Positions 1 to 11,200 of a stretch of 64,000 nucleotides of DNA are shown here, piece after piece. The position numbers and the translations under genes are program-made. How positions within the stretch are numbered: position 1 is the first letter of the stretch; the number at the start of each line of letters is the position of its first letter. The notes below the pieces were generated by a model. That model searched no databases and was not told the DNA's origin. It saw only the letters and a program-made list of their open reading frames with translations. The stretch is from Aplectana chamaeleonis (Eukaryota > Nematoda > Chromadorea > Rhabditida > Cosmocercidae). The DNA lies in contig JAPDOI010001839.1 in assembly GCA_029168955.1 (NCBI GenBank), forward strand, positions 62,001 to 126,000, in the 5' to 3' direction.

Positions 1-2128
1 TTGCGTCAGAAAATGCTCGCTGCAGCCAGCAAAGCTCCATTCATAGCGAGCTACGCGCGTCAGCGGACTCTAGAGGTTCCCGTGTTCACCAATAGTTATT
101 CATTTAGTCCTAGGGCTGTAAGTGCGGCATGCAGCTGTAGCTACTATCCGCTGCAGCCAACCGTCTGTGTCTGTAGCTGATCAAGAAATCATAATCAACA
201 GCAAGCCGGCTTAAAGGCACAGTCCAAGCTTATGGACGAAATCTGGGATTTCCACATAATTGTAAAGTAGACCATCCTTGTATAACACCTGCCAACTGCA
301 AGGTCTCAAATCCCCCGGATCAACAAGATGTAGGGAGAAGCCACCCTATGGGGGATAGGGGCTCTCAACACACCGAGAGAAGTTGTCTTGCTTTTTGCGG
401 ACAATAACGGTACAACTCCTCCCTCTCTGTGTAGAGAGTTCCTATCCCACTCTGTGGCTCCCACAACAATAAGCCCCTTTTAGGATCATTCAGGCTCAAC
501 AGTGGCGGAATCAGTGATGGTTTTCGACCCCTCCTCCTCAGCCTCTCTCTCCATTCAGGTCCGCTCGCACACATCGGTTGCAAACGACCGAAGTAACATA
601 CCTCAGACCACTCTTCCACCACGCTTTCGCCGCTCGATTTTCGAGTGGCCATATCTCCGTTCCCAGGGGACTTGTACGATTCCAGAGCAGCCAAAGAATG
701 TAAAATGTTCAAACCGAGTGATTATGTTCAACACAGAAGCTCCGAAAAGATAACCGTTCCCATCCGAATCTCGGGAGCTTTATACGTTTCTTCTGAAAAA
801 AGAGAAGCTGAAAGTCGAACCGAGTGTCATGTGGCGGTATTCATGGATCTCCGGGCACGGGGAGATCGAGTGACGTTCCCGCCACCGGCGTTTGGCAACC
901 AGTTTTGTGGCCCCTTGTCGAAACTTCTAAAATGTGCTTCAGCCCACATCCCTCCGCTTCCTGTGTGTTCAGAAGCAGACAGGAGCAGCAGCCGCAGAGC
1001 GGAAAAATAGACCACCGGGTGAGATTCTGCCGTCTCTCAGCTTCGCTGTATCAACGATTTATTGTGTGCATATCGTACCTGTCCTCAAAAGTACGACTAG
1101 ACGGGTAGTAGGCACGTTGCATTTCAGAAAGATATTGAGCATTTCCTGATTCGTGAGATCAACGTAGCAGGCGACTACTATCCTCTCTGAATACCCGCTG
1201 GCAGGCGATGAACCCTCCCATCTGCTCGCCAGGTATCCGAGGCCCTTCCACTGGCTACCCGCTGGATTCCCGGAAAGGTTCAACATCAAAAATTCGCTCC
1301 AACATCGGGATAAGCTTTGAGCTTACCTAGGGGCTTACGAGCTGGGGTTGCCGCCGTTGCTTCGACGATTTGCGATCTTCGACCACAAACCTTTGGGCGG
1401 TAAACTACAAATTGTTGATTTTGTGAAGTCTGCGTTCATCTGTTATGCTGCGAATCAATTTGTCACCGGATTCTCTAGTTGTTCTGAGAGAGCAAACCAA
1501 CGAGAGCGTGAGAGCGTAGATTGATATCACTAGTTACCGAGGACACTCGCAAGCCATGAGCAGCGACGGAACTTATTATTGAAGCATATGTACCGTAGCC
1601 ATTTAATTCTCTCACACTTCCGTGCAGTGCGGCAGATATTCAAAACCGTCTTCCCTTTCGTAGCTCGTGTTTGGCTATGGATAGAGCGTAGTAGTGGGGA
1701 ATGTAAAACGGGACTAACTACTGCTTCACGCTGCTACTGTGCATTAGGCTGTCGACGAGCTTTCGCGCTAACTGAATTCGTCCATTTCTAAAACTTTGAG
1801 GACTGTTCTTTTGACCAAGTGTGGTATATTTTTTGTGGCCGCAAAATATTTTCTAGCCAGTGCTTCTTTCATATCCCACTTAAAACAGGTTGTTGTCGAA
1901 CTATATCATGTAACTCACTGAACTTCGGTACTGTGCAACTTGAAGCGATTCTATTTACTTTGATGCCAGCCACAGAAGCTGCCAAAGTGGATGGGACAGT
2001 TGAACCCCTGAGGGCAAGGTGATAGTGGTCACGGAAGTTCTCGACGAAGCGTTATAAGTGATTTTCGGCCGCGAAATATAAAGGCAGTGTTCACGATTGG
2101 ATATGATTGTCAAGTTTTTCTTAGTTAA
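1..2128. other. Intergenic stretch, no gene recognised
   Basis: I find no exon with recognisable protein similarity here. Roughly 490-720 resembles, in diverged form, the inner part of the TTAA-type repeat seen intact at 2129-2612 (the same series of phrases about 'ggtccgctcgcacacatcgg' and 'ccatatctccgttccc'). Positions 358-455 hold a weak hairpin whose arms match the better hairpin at 15388-15570. The longer open frames lie in these repeats and are not called as genes. Confidence 0.5.
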
Positions 2129-2612
2129 ATGCAGTGTTCACGATAGGAATCGTTTTTCTGCTTTCCTGCCTATCTTGAAAACGGTTCCATGCTGATTCAA
2201 TGATGTCTATGGAATCGTACAAGACCTTCTGAGAACGGAGTTATGGTCTCTCAATAATTGAGCTAGGGAAGCATGGTGGACGAGTTGTCCGAGGCTTGTA
2301 ACTTCCGCCTTTTGCAGCCGAACGATGCGAGTTGACCTGAGTGAAGAGAAAAAATGAGAATGAAGGAATGAACGGGGCTATTGATCAGTAACCATCGCTC
2401 ATCCCACGATTCCGAGTTTTCATTTGTTCACGTCGGAGGGCGGGCATTGCGCTTTTGGGGTTTGCCTGCGCTCAAAGTGGCAACTTCGGGCCCTTTTGGG
2501 GCTCTTCCTGGCTCGTTTTCATGCGTTCTTTCGGCGTTAACGTTACATTGTGCCCCTCCACTAGCCATCCCTATTGGAAACTGAAACACATTTTTTATCG
2601 TGGACACTGCCT
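2129..2612 (+). repeat. TTAA-type inverted-repeat element, subfamily 2
   Basis: The element begins ATGCAGTGTTCACGATA and ends ATCGTGGACACTGCCT, inverted copies of each other. It is preceded by TTAA and followed by TTGA. The inner sequence recurs in the same order at 3308-3788, 15789-16273, 19035-19497 and 21268-21737, sometimes in the opposite orientation, so this is one non-autonomous transposon family. The TTAA flanks suggest piggyBac-type mobilisation (inference). No coding capacity is seen. Confidence 0.75.
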
Positions 2613-2833
2613 TTGAGCCATATCTGGTTTGCTGTAGTACGATCTATACGAAAAGAAAACCGCGGAAAAAATCATTTAAATGTTGAAATAGCAATCTAAA
2701 AACGGTCGATTTTTCACTGATGCAAGTTTCTAGTAATGTTTTGTAGTATCAGGGGTCATCAAGTGTCTCGAAACTGATGGTCAGTAATTGACTACTGCTC
2801 GTCGACGTGGCCTTGATCGTTCACATGTATAGT

Positions 2834-2987
2834 TTGGTCCGTGACTTGTCTCTTTAAGAAAAAACATTGAGATCTCATAGAAAGCTGGCTGGTAATTACC
2901 AGCCAGCCGTCGGTAATTTAAACCGCCCGCGCCAGCCGCGGATATGATCTGAATGTTCTTTTTCTTGAGGAAACAAGCCACGGACCT
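2834..2987. repeat. Hairpin element with GGTCCGTGGC-type ends
   Basis: The left end reads TTTGGTCCGTGACTTGTC and the right end GACAAGCCACGGACC-like (actual: AAACAAGCCACGGACCTA), so the ends are inverted repeats. The centre holds CTGGCTGGTAATTACCAGCCAG, a perfect palindrome, and a GCGCCAGCCGCG motif. Related copies occur at 55215-55425 and 63241-63433. Confidence 0.6.
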
Positions 2988-3307
2988 AACCATTACCGCA
3001 CTTTTACAAAATCCTCTTTTATTCAAAACGGCAAGAAACTTTTCCCACGCGTTATGTATCAGTACCAACATTGATCTTCTCCTCCTTACGCCTTTCGTAA
3101 TCATTGCAACAAGAAACTTGGTAGAAATGCTTTAATGCCACAGGCAAAAAGAAATGTATTGGACGTCTATGGGTTCTGGGAGCTTGCACACAAATTCGCG
3201 CCCTCGATGGCGAAATTGATGAGGCTTCGTAGACATCGAAAAAGAACACCGCGAGTCGAGGAGGGAGCAGTGAAAATATCTCGCTAAACGTGATTGAAGC
3301 CATCGAA

Positions 3308-3788
3308 AGGCAGTCTTCACGATAAGAATCGTTTTCTGCTTCTCGCCTACCTTGAAGACGGTCCCATGATGATTAAATGATGTTTTTGAATCGAACAAGA
3401 CCTTCTAGGAACGGAGTTATGGTCCCTCAAAAATCGAGCTAGGGAGCATGGTGGACGAAGTTGTCCGAGGCTTGTAACTTCCGTCTTTTGCAGCCGATGT
3501 ATGCGAGCTGACCTGAGTGAAGAGAGAAGTTGGGAATAAAGGGAAGAACAGGGCTATTGATCAGGAAACCATCGCTCATCTCACGATCTCGATCATTCAT
3601 TTGTTCACTTCGGTGGGCGTGCAAAGTGCATCTGGGGTGTGACGAGCTGACGAGTGCCCAACTTTGGGGCCGTAGGCGACCGTTCCGAGCTCATTTTCTT
3701 AGTTTTTTCAGCTTCAGGGTTGCGCTAGGCCACGCAGCTGCCGATCTCCACCAAAAAATTAGACATGGTTTTATTGTAGACACTGCCT
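3308..3788 (+). repeat. TTAA-type inverted-repeat element, subfamily 2, second copy
   Basis: Starts AGGCAGTCTTCACGATAAG and ends TTGTAGACACTGCCT. The inner text runs parallel to 2129-2612, with the same block about 'gagctagggagcatggtggacga' near 3438. The flanks are not clean TTAA, so the target duplication has decayed or the ends are mutated. The copy is only about 700 bp from its sister and in the same orientation. Confidence 0.7.
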
Positions 3789-4681
3789 TCAAAGTCTCGA
3801 CAAGAAGAAAGCTCTACTCCTATTTCTATTTCCAAACTCTTCAAATCTGCTCTGACTTCCGTAATAACGAGTTTCGGTACGATTTGCGGAATTTTGAAAT
3901 TTTGTTCCTCTCATCTATTCTAAGGCCCCAGTCCGAGTCGGTCGATCTACTGAGTCCCACCGGGTCGATACGCACCAAATTTGTGGGAGACGGGTGCAGA
4001 AAAATCAAACCACTGTGTCCGGCTGCGACCGTCTGGAGCCCACCGCAATCGCTCCGGTCGATACTGATGGTTCTCATGCGTACAAGGAAGGCGACAATGC
4101 ACCGACTGAGTCCCACTGAATCCCGCTACGTCCCAATCGAAATCACCTTCACCCACCCGGTCGATATAGGAGTTTCTCACGTGATTTGGGCGCATTTTCT
4201 TCGGCCGACTGCGACCTGCCGAGTCGCGCCGTCTCCCGACTTTCGTCGTCTGGGCTCTGTTTCACCTACTGCTGCCGCTGACTATCGATTGCGTTTCTCA
4301 GTGGAGCTGGGTGGCGCTGGGGGCAACTGGGCTCGGTCGGTTGCAGACGTTCGAGAACAGTTCTTCTGCCGCGGACTCATTCGGACTCAGCAGGTTTTTC
4401 GACGAAGTCTGTCGGAAGTCCTAAAAGACAAAGAGTTCTACTGAGGGAAGACGCTGTATTCTCTACATAGTATCATCCGGCTGATAGCAGCTCAGATTCT
4501 GAAACAACTGATATAAAAGCAGAAGTGACAAAGGTGTGTTTCATTTTCACTAACCAACTCGCCGCGGAAGATGTTCCCAACCAACCAGTGCAAGACTCAT
4601 GTCAGTTAACGGATGAGTCTCTCAGATAGTCTGCTCGGCAACGTCTGCTGGGATGGTTTCTCCATCCATCCGCCGGACATC

Positions 4682-4850
4682 TGGGGTGCGTTCCAAGAAG
4701 ATTTCCACGGGAGGAAAAATGAATCTGATAAGAGCCGACCAATGATAGATTGAGATACCGCATGAAATGAGCCTATCTGTTAGATTATCATTCGTTATAT
4801 CTTATAAGACTCATTTTCCTGCCATGGAAATCTTCTTGGAACGCACCCCT
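4682..4850. repeat. Short hairpin element
   Basis: GGGGTGCGTTCCAAGAAGAT at 4682 is the inverse complement of ATCTTCTTGGAACGCACCCC ending at 4850, with arms of about 28 bases and a loop of about 110 bases. No coding capacity. No second copy was noticed in the window. Confidence 0.6.
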
Positions 4851-5349
4851 GGAGCAGCTTCGTTGTATCGATTGATATCCCGTGTCGAAGTTTTTCTCGC
4901 GAAATATCAATTGGCATACTCAGGCAATCGCCGCATTGAATGCATGTCAAATATGCATTGAACTGAAGGACAAGGCGGTTTCGAGCACAGTCAGAGAACG
5001 CTCTTCCAGGAAAGCACGTGCTCCTATAATGTTTTAAATTACAGCATGGTCCCCAACAAATAGGACGAGCAATGCGTGCATTATACCCACTCAACTCTAT
5101 GACAAAACGGTTTTCCAATCGGCGACCTCGCCTGTTCAGTTCCCCGGGTCTGCGGTACTTGCCCCCCCCCAGCTTCTCAAGGCTTCATCCAACGGCTGAA
5201 TGCCCCAGATGGTGCTCAGCGAGCCTGCTACGCCGCGTATCGGTGTGCTGCTACGATCGCGGTGGACCACCTTGCATCACATGTTCCTGCGAATAAATCC
5301 TGCAGCACGTGCTTTCGCGATAAAGTTTTACAGCTTCTGCTGTTGCTTG

Positions 5350-5567
5350 TAGGGGACTATCCTAGACGAGGGGAGGAAGGCACCAAGATTCTTTCAAAAA
5401 ATGAATGGAAAACCTGATAAAAGATGCTCGATGCTGCTATCAATCATTGTTGTTGATGAAATTCTATAGAAATGCTTCGATTGATAGCGTTACAGATTGG
5501 TGGTTTATTTCATTTCTGATTTGAATCCTGAGTGCTCCCTCCCCCCCTTCGTCTAGGATAGTCCCGC
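5350..5567. repeat. Short hairpin element
   Basis: GACTATCCTAGACGAGGGGA near 5355 is answered by TCGTCTAGGATAGTC near 5550-5565, forming a stem around a loop of about 150 bases. Looks like a miniature inverted-repeat element; no second copy noticed. Confidence 0.5.
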
Positions 5568-7423
5568 TTGAAGCACGAACCATGTGATAGAGCCTTTTGA
5601 TGGGAGTGGTCACTCGAGTTGACTGTGTGTTCGACACGCGTTCGATGCGGCCATTATCTGAGCATGTCAAGCTTACGCTGGAACCGCTCCAAGAAATCCG
5701 GGTGATGGGTTGATGGAGAATACCATCCTAGAGGTGGCCGGTGAATAAATCGGTGTAACACAGTCATCAATGGTTAGTGTAGGTTACTTTTTCTAGTAAC
5801 TCTATTTGTCGAAGAAGATGTTCGTTAACATCAGCAGAACGCATGTCAGGTTTTATATTAAAGGCAGTGGTCGCGATCAAATATGCTCGTCGTCTTTTTC
5901 TCTCTGAACCCTTTTCTGGGCCTCGAGTAGTAGGATTTATAAGAAGAAAAAACCACTGTTTGGGGCCCACAATTGAAGCCTGAACATTCCTGTCTTTTGG
6001 TGGTGAACTAGCCCACTCCACATCATCGGCATCGATGATCTCTAATATCAAGAACATCAGCTGAATTAAAATTGAATTCAATCAATGAACCTTCGGATTT
6101 ATGTACACATCTAGTCAAAAACATTGACTGAAGTGCTTTATTTCATTGTTCAACTGTTTTTATTCGTTAAATTTGCATTTATTTCTTCCTTTGAATGTCG
6201 ATGATTTTTGACTGCTCGGCATGAGACTGCAATCTTTGAGCGGCGCTGTGCACGGGTGCACGAACTGGCTTTGGACCCTAAAAACTCTAATTCTAGCCCG
6301 TTTTTTCACGGCGCTGCCTTCATAGTTTTCAGCTGATTTCGATCTAAGCTGATTTTTGTAGATTTTTCGATAAGAGTATTCTCGATAAGGTATTTTTCAA
6401 TAAGGTATTCCCCGTCTTGTATTTTTAATTTGCTTAGAACAGTGTTCATATAATCCAGTCAAATAAGGCGGATTTGAAAACGGACGAGTGACGGACCAGC
6501 AAAATGAAAAGAGGAAACTGATGGGTCAATCAATATGGCGTCAATTTCATTCCTTGAATTATCGTATTCGTCAAGTTGTTTGTGCTCCCAGTGCAGGCAA
6601 CGAATAGATTACTTGGTTCGTGAGTATTCACAGCAGCACTGACTAAAAATGCTAGCCTTTGGTAGGTTTCGCACAAAGCGAAATGTTACAAAATTCTTTC
6701 AGTTAGTCGTTCGGGCACATTTTCATGAAGCTTTCGATGATTACAAATCTGCCCGCTGTTTAGCGCTAGTTTCGAGTAACGAAAATTGACGTGCAAGACT
6801 CCCTATGCTCATATAGCTTACCGAAACATGGTTTTAGCTTCTTGGGCAGTTGGTCACTTTGTTAAGAACTTCAGAGTACTCGTCCAAGATCCTCCCTTGG
6901 TGTGTATTAAGCCTACAATCCCTAGTGTGCAACATGCAGGCATCAATATCATCGCATCTGCAGTTCAGCTATAGTGGTAGATTGTTTAGATAGACATCTG
7001 TCTGTTGCTGCTGCTTCTTTCTCTTCCACCGATGCATTCGCAGAAATTGACAGCAGAAGAAAATGCGAGGATCAAAGCAAATTGTGGCGACAACTTTCTC
7101 AGTGAGTTTTTGCATGAATTCCAAGGATAGGATCAATTATTTTCTGCATCTTGCCACTAATAGTGATGCAATCTTGAATCCGCTTGATCTACACTTCTAT
7201 TCTACACAGCTACGTACATTTTCAGAAACGAGAAATTCGGAAGACGGTGGAGTGCATAAGTCTTATGGAGGAAGACATTTTGAAACAAATGAGTATCCTT
7301 GGATTGCGTACATAGACATCGAAGACGGTTTGTTGATCCAATTGCTTAGACCCGTCGTATTACCTGAAAAGCCAAGTGAAGGTAGGCGAACCGTTCTGCT
7401 GGGCTATGATTCATGAACGCTAA

Positions 7424-8186
7424 AGGCTCATTCATAGCTGGTCGCTTCGACTAGTCGCGGCACAGCCAACAGGTACAAAACCCGTCGCGACAACAGAACT
7501 TGCTCTGAGTTGCGACGGGTTGGAACGGTTAGCGGTTTCAGTCACGATGGCCGAGCGACTGGGGTATTTCATAGGTAGTCGAAGCGACCTGCTCGATTTT
7601 GTTAGCTCGCTTCGACTAGTCGCGTCGCTTCCATAATGGAAGCGATCCGTCTAGTCGAAGCGACTAGGCCGTAATCTTTCGTCAGGACGTGATGTATTCG
7701 GCGCTAAATTGCGGACGTCAGAGCTCACCCACATAAAAGACGGCATGTGAAAGAGAAAAACGAGTATTTTTCACACATTTACGATCATAGAGATGAGAAA
7801 GTTCAATAAGGCTACCGGGAAATCACATTTCATGCAGAGCTTTCGGCAATTACTAACGTTAGTTGAAGTTTTATGTTGCTGTACAAGCAAATTCCATCCC
7901 GTCGTCTTTTGAAACCATGTTTTTGCTGGAAAACTATGCAAGACTAATTCATTTAGAAGATTAAGGCACCGAAGTCACAAAAAATCAGGAGGAATCAGCA
8001 AAAACTGAGAAAAAATGTTTTTTTTTAATTCTTGCGGCGTAGTCCGCAATTGTCCGTATTTTTTACGCAAAACTGCGACTGCCCGAGCGACTCGAAATCA
8101 GTGGACGAGGCGATTTGAAATCGCGGCAGTTTTTTTGGTCGCTTCGACTTCAAGTCGAGTCGAAGCGACCAGCTATGAACGAGCCT
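7424..8186. mobile_element. Inverted-repeat element with AGGCTC ends
   Basis: AGGCTCATTCATAGCTGGTC at 7424 is matched inversely by GACCAGCTATGAACGAGCCT ending at 8186. The flanks are CTAA and TTAA, so it belongs with the TTAA-type group although its termini differ from the AGGCAG elements. 'Cttcgactagtcg' motifs recur inside. It lies about 100 bases after exon 2 of the first protease. No transposase frame seen. Confidence 0.7.
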
Positions 8187-8710
8187 TAATTCGGGGGTAC
8201 CAGCAGGGTTTGGTTAAAAACGTTCGCAAATCAGCAATTTATCATCGCTAGGTTTGGTCAGGACATTACAAGCCGTGGCCATTCTAAATGATATTTGCAT
8301 TACTAGGACCAGTTTTTGACGTAGAGTTTGAATTTTAACACTGTAGCTGCGAATCTTTCCTCTGAATGGAGTTATGAGCATTTTTATATTGATTTCTATA
8401 AAAAATGGCATTGTACCTGCCGTAACCTACAGAAATCTTGCTAAAAATTGAAAACGGATCTCATATTCGTGATCAGCACCCCACATAACCCCCCCCCCGA
8501 CAATTTCAGAGCAAAAATTTTTTTTCCGACCCTTGGACCCCCAAAAGTGGATTGATTGATTGAGTTGCCACCTGCGTGAAGCGACGAAGGTGAAAATTTG
8601 TTTTGCCTAAACGTCGTATAGGTGGGTTGTTCGGGACGCTGAACACGACTATGACGTTCTTTTTTGATACTCATGGTGATTATTGTATCTTACGATAGAA
8701 ATATGGTATT

Positions 8711-9242
8711 TTGGCTACTACAACCTACAGTAGTTCTCGAAAAGAAAGAGCTTTTTCGAGAAAAAAATGGGTTTGTGGTTTGTTCAAAGACCATACTGCT
8801 ATTGAGAACGCCTTGCCTCAGGGAAAATATGTCAGAGTGATGAACATCCCTTCGGGAATAACTTCACAAATTCAACCTCTTGACGTGTACTTTTTCTTGC
8901 CAGTTAGGTCCAATTACAAGCGCATCACTTCTCACATCATAGCACACGATTTGGAATATTCCGTATACTCACGTGAATCAATCATTCGATTGTTATCTCT
9001 TGTGTACTTTCAATTTTGTGCTTAAAGCTTTAGGAACTTTCTCGCTTACTCATGGTATGCGGCAGGGTGTCATGAAAACTATCCAGGACAGTTTGAAACT
9101 CCCGTTCAGTACTGCTTCCCTCTTAAATTGGTAGGCCTGTGTGATTTTGATGGCTGTTCGAAAGTTCACTTCATTCGTTGTTCTCATTGTGAAAAAATTC
9201 TTTGCTTTGAACATTTTGTTCACAATAACCACATGTGCTCAT
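8711..9242 (+). pseudogene. DDE-type transposase C-terminal fragment, broken
   Basis: The frame holds NIPSGITSQIQPLDVYFF followed by a basic stretch, the signature before the last acidic residue of pogo/Tc-like DDE transposases (family knowledge). A TAA at 9023-9025 interrupts it; the same frame then continues with FRNFLAYSWYAAG and FETPVQYCF, ending in a cysteine/histidine cluster (CSHC, CFEHFVH, NNHMC) typical of a small zinc-binding tail, and stops at 9240-9242. The N-terminal half is missing or too decayed to read. It lies between the inverted repeats at 8263-8372 and 9673-9795, so it was probably that element's own enzyme. One in-frame stop makes it inactive. Confidence 0.65.
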
Positions 9243-9412
9243 AGCTATAAGTTTGTTGCAAGTCCAATCATTTTCACAGTAAAACACCAACCGCGGGGAT
9301 AAGACATTCTCGACTGAAACGCTTCATACTGCTGAAAAAGGTCTCCCACGATAAAACTGTTAATCTTCTACACAATCAGTGATGGAAACGAGTATTTTAC
9401 AAGTGTGCAAAA

Positions 9413-9495
9413 GTTCCGGGGGCAGCATGGATTCGAACCTATGACTTTTTTCTTATAGTGCAGCACACAATTCCACTGCGCCAACCTGTCACGAC
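9413..9495 (-). repeat. tRNA-derived sequence (SINE or tRNA pseudogene)
   Basis: On the minus strand there is an A-box-like TGGCGCAGTGG, then 33 bases later a perfect B box GGTTCGAATCC. These are the internal RNA polymerase III promoter elements of tRNA genes. The T-arm stem pairs poorly beyond two base pairs and the acceptor stem does not close cleanly, so this is not called a working tRNA. It fits a tRNA-derived SINE head or tRNA relic. Confidence 0.45.
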
Positions 9496-9884
9496 TGCAG
9501 GGGCGTCGACTTCATATATGACGGTGCGCAGCCTCGTTCATCGTAACAACATATTTCGGCGCTATAACACACTATGAGGTGATTACTGGTGTACATGTCA
9601 CATCAGTGTATCTCAGGATGCGAAAAAGACTCATGGATTACGCATTATGATGCGTCTACGAGTGAAGCGCTAAGGATGCTTATAACTCCGTTCAGAGGAA
9701 CGATTCGCAGCTACAGAGTAGAAATTCAAATTCTGCGTCAAAAACTGGTTCTAGTAATGCATATATCATTAAGAATGGCCAAGGCTTGTGATGATCCTTC
9801 CCTTGTGAGTCCAATGGCTCAGAACGTCGGAGGAGCCGCGCCCCATGCCCACCACTCATAAGGAAACCACAATAAGTCATAGTG

Positions 9885-10378
9885 ACCATTCCAACTGAAA
9901 TGAACTTTTCTAGAGCTATTTTTGGTCGAAAGTCCGAATATGCCCATCGCAGCTGCCTAGACCCACTCTGAAAAAGTTATAGGCATTTCTTCTCTGATTT
10001 CCGTACTTTATGTACCCTCCAAAAAGCGCATTATTTTTGAGAAAATCTGAAGGAACATTTTCCAAACTTTGCGCAGACTAACAGCGTTCTGGACTTGTAC
10101 GGATTTTCGGTTGGGCGTTTATCTAAAACAATTAGAGGGCTCTCGAAACGTTTCAGAAAAATATTCCAGATTTGACCAAAAATTCGCTCTGGGGGGCGGG
10201 GCCCCCCTTCGCGCCCGGCGCCCAACATGTCCCGCCCCAGCCCTATGGGCGCGACGCCCGGAGTTTCTTGCAGAGGGCGCGGGGCCCGGACGACTTCTAC
10301 TGCCATAGAATCAGCCTTCGCAGTTTTCGCTCGTTTTCCGCCCAGAAGAGGGAGAATGATCATTTTCGATTCCTTTAA
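9885..10378. repeat. Dispersed repeat ('tatgcccatcgcagctgcc' family)
   Basis: Contains phrases such as 'tatgcccatcgcagctgcct', 'ctgaaggaacattttcc' and 'ggacttgtacggattttcgg' that recur at 43855-45140, 49700-51960, 56530-57215 and 57530-57850. Here it ends in a very GC-rich tract (10190-10300) that is not part of the other copies. No protein similarity seen. Its class is unknown to me. Confidence 0.6.
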
Positions 10379-10766
10379 CTTAAGAGAATGATTTATTACT
10401 TAAATGACGAATTAATTTTGTAGAAATAATTAAAATAACTAAAACTTTTATTTCACAACCAAACAATACATTTCTTAGGCATATCAAAAATCGTAATGTT
10501 ATTTGCTAGCGCTCTAATCTTTACACGGTTTTAGAAAGACGCAAACAGAAACAAACGTATATCGAAATACACGCAAAACGAAGTTCTTCTCGAGAAGGCA
10601 ACCATAATAACTAGGTATTACGAAAAAAATCTAATCTTTCCCCTAGAACTCTAATCTTCGACAGTTCCAGAAACACGAAAACAAATGTGCACTGTAGTGG
10701 GGACAGAATAATTTCGAATAATGCGATCAATTGTGGTGAGCGCGAAGCGCTCATCAGTGAATTTTT

Positions 10767-10948
10767 CGCTTCAATCTCGAAATGATTTGATCTCTCTTTG
10801 GCTTCCGGACACCAGTTAAAAAACCGCTTTTTAGAATCAATAACAGTGAAATTTTCCGCATTCACAGAAACAAAACTTATGGGAAGTTTTCTCTCAACTT
10901 GGTGTCGAAAACCAAAGAGAGATCAAATCACTTCGAGATCGAAGCAGA
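10767..10948. repeat. Inverted repeat
   Basis: AATGATTTGATCTCTCTTTGG near 10780 is the inverse complement, nearly, of CCAAAGAGAGATCAAATCA near 10911; arms of about 45 bases flank a loop of about 90. It lies in AT-rich DNA that may be part of a larger decayed element (10380-11060). Confidence 0.5.
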
Positions 10949-11200
10949 TATCTGATCGATTGGGTTTCTCAAAAATATTCGGTCCTCACTCTAGTATACA
11001 CGTAGATCAAAACATACGAAAAACAAAAAATTCTTTCAAGGGGAGGCGAACAACAACCAAATAGAACAAATTGCACACAGAAATAATCAGATTTGTGTGC
11101 AGAGTGGAGTCAAACCCCTACGAAAACGCAATTAACACAGTGTCAAGAAGTTCGCCTTGAAAAGTAGTTTTTGTGTTTCCAAGCCACTCCTTTATTTAAA

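Larger units (their letters stand above)
3789..6989. other. Intergenic stretch upstream of the first protease
   Basis: No coding exon recognised. It contains two hairpins listed separately (4682-4850 and 5350-5567) and a lone fragment of a subfamily-2 element end (TTAAAGGCAGTGGTCGCGA near 5858). A 304-codon open frame crosses 3530-4444 but begins inside a repeat and shows no domain, so it is not called. The last kilobase, 6100-6980, seems free of the repeat families and may hold the promoter of the protease. Confidence 0.45.
8263..9795 (+). mobile_element. DNA transposon remnant with about 110-bp inverted ends
   Basis: The segment 8263-8372 is the inverse complement, with some mismatches, of 9673-9795 (for example AACTCCGTTCAGAGGAA near 9685 against TTCCTCTGAATGGAGTT near 8357). 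Between them lies a transposase-like frame (8711-9242). Size and structure fit a decayed autonomous transposon. The exact ends and target duplication are not clear. A tRNA-like sequence (9413-9495) sits in its right half and may be a later insertion. Confidence 0.6.

Noticed and set aside
3530..4444. 304-codon open frame on the plus strand
   Set aside because: It starts inside a subfamily-2 TTAA repeat, shows no domain, and its composition (many Arg, Ser, Pro) looks like chance reading of repeat DNA.
9413..9495. Functional tRNA gene
   Set aside because: The A and B boxes are good, but the acceptor and T stems do not pair well, so it is listed only as tRNA-derived.
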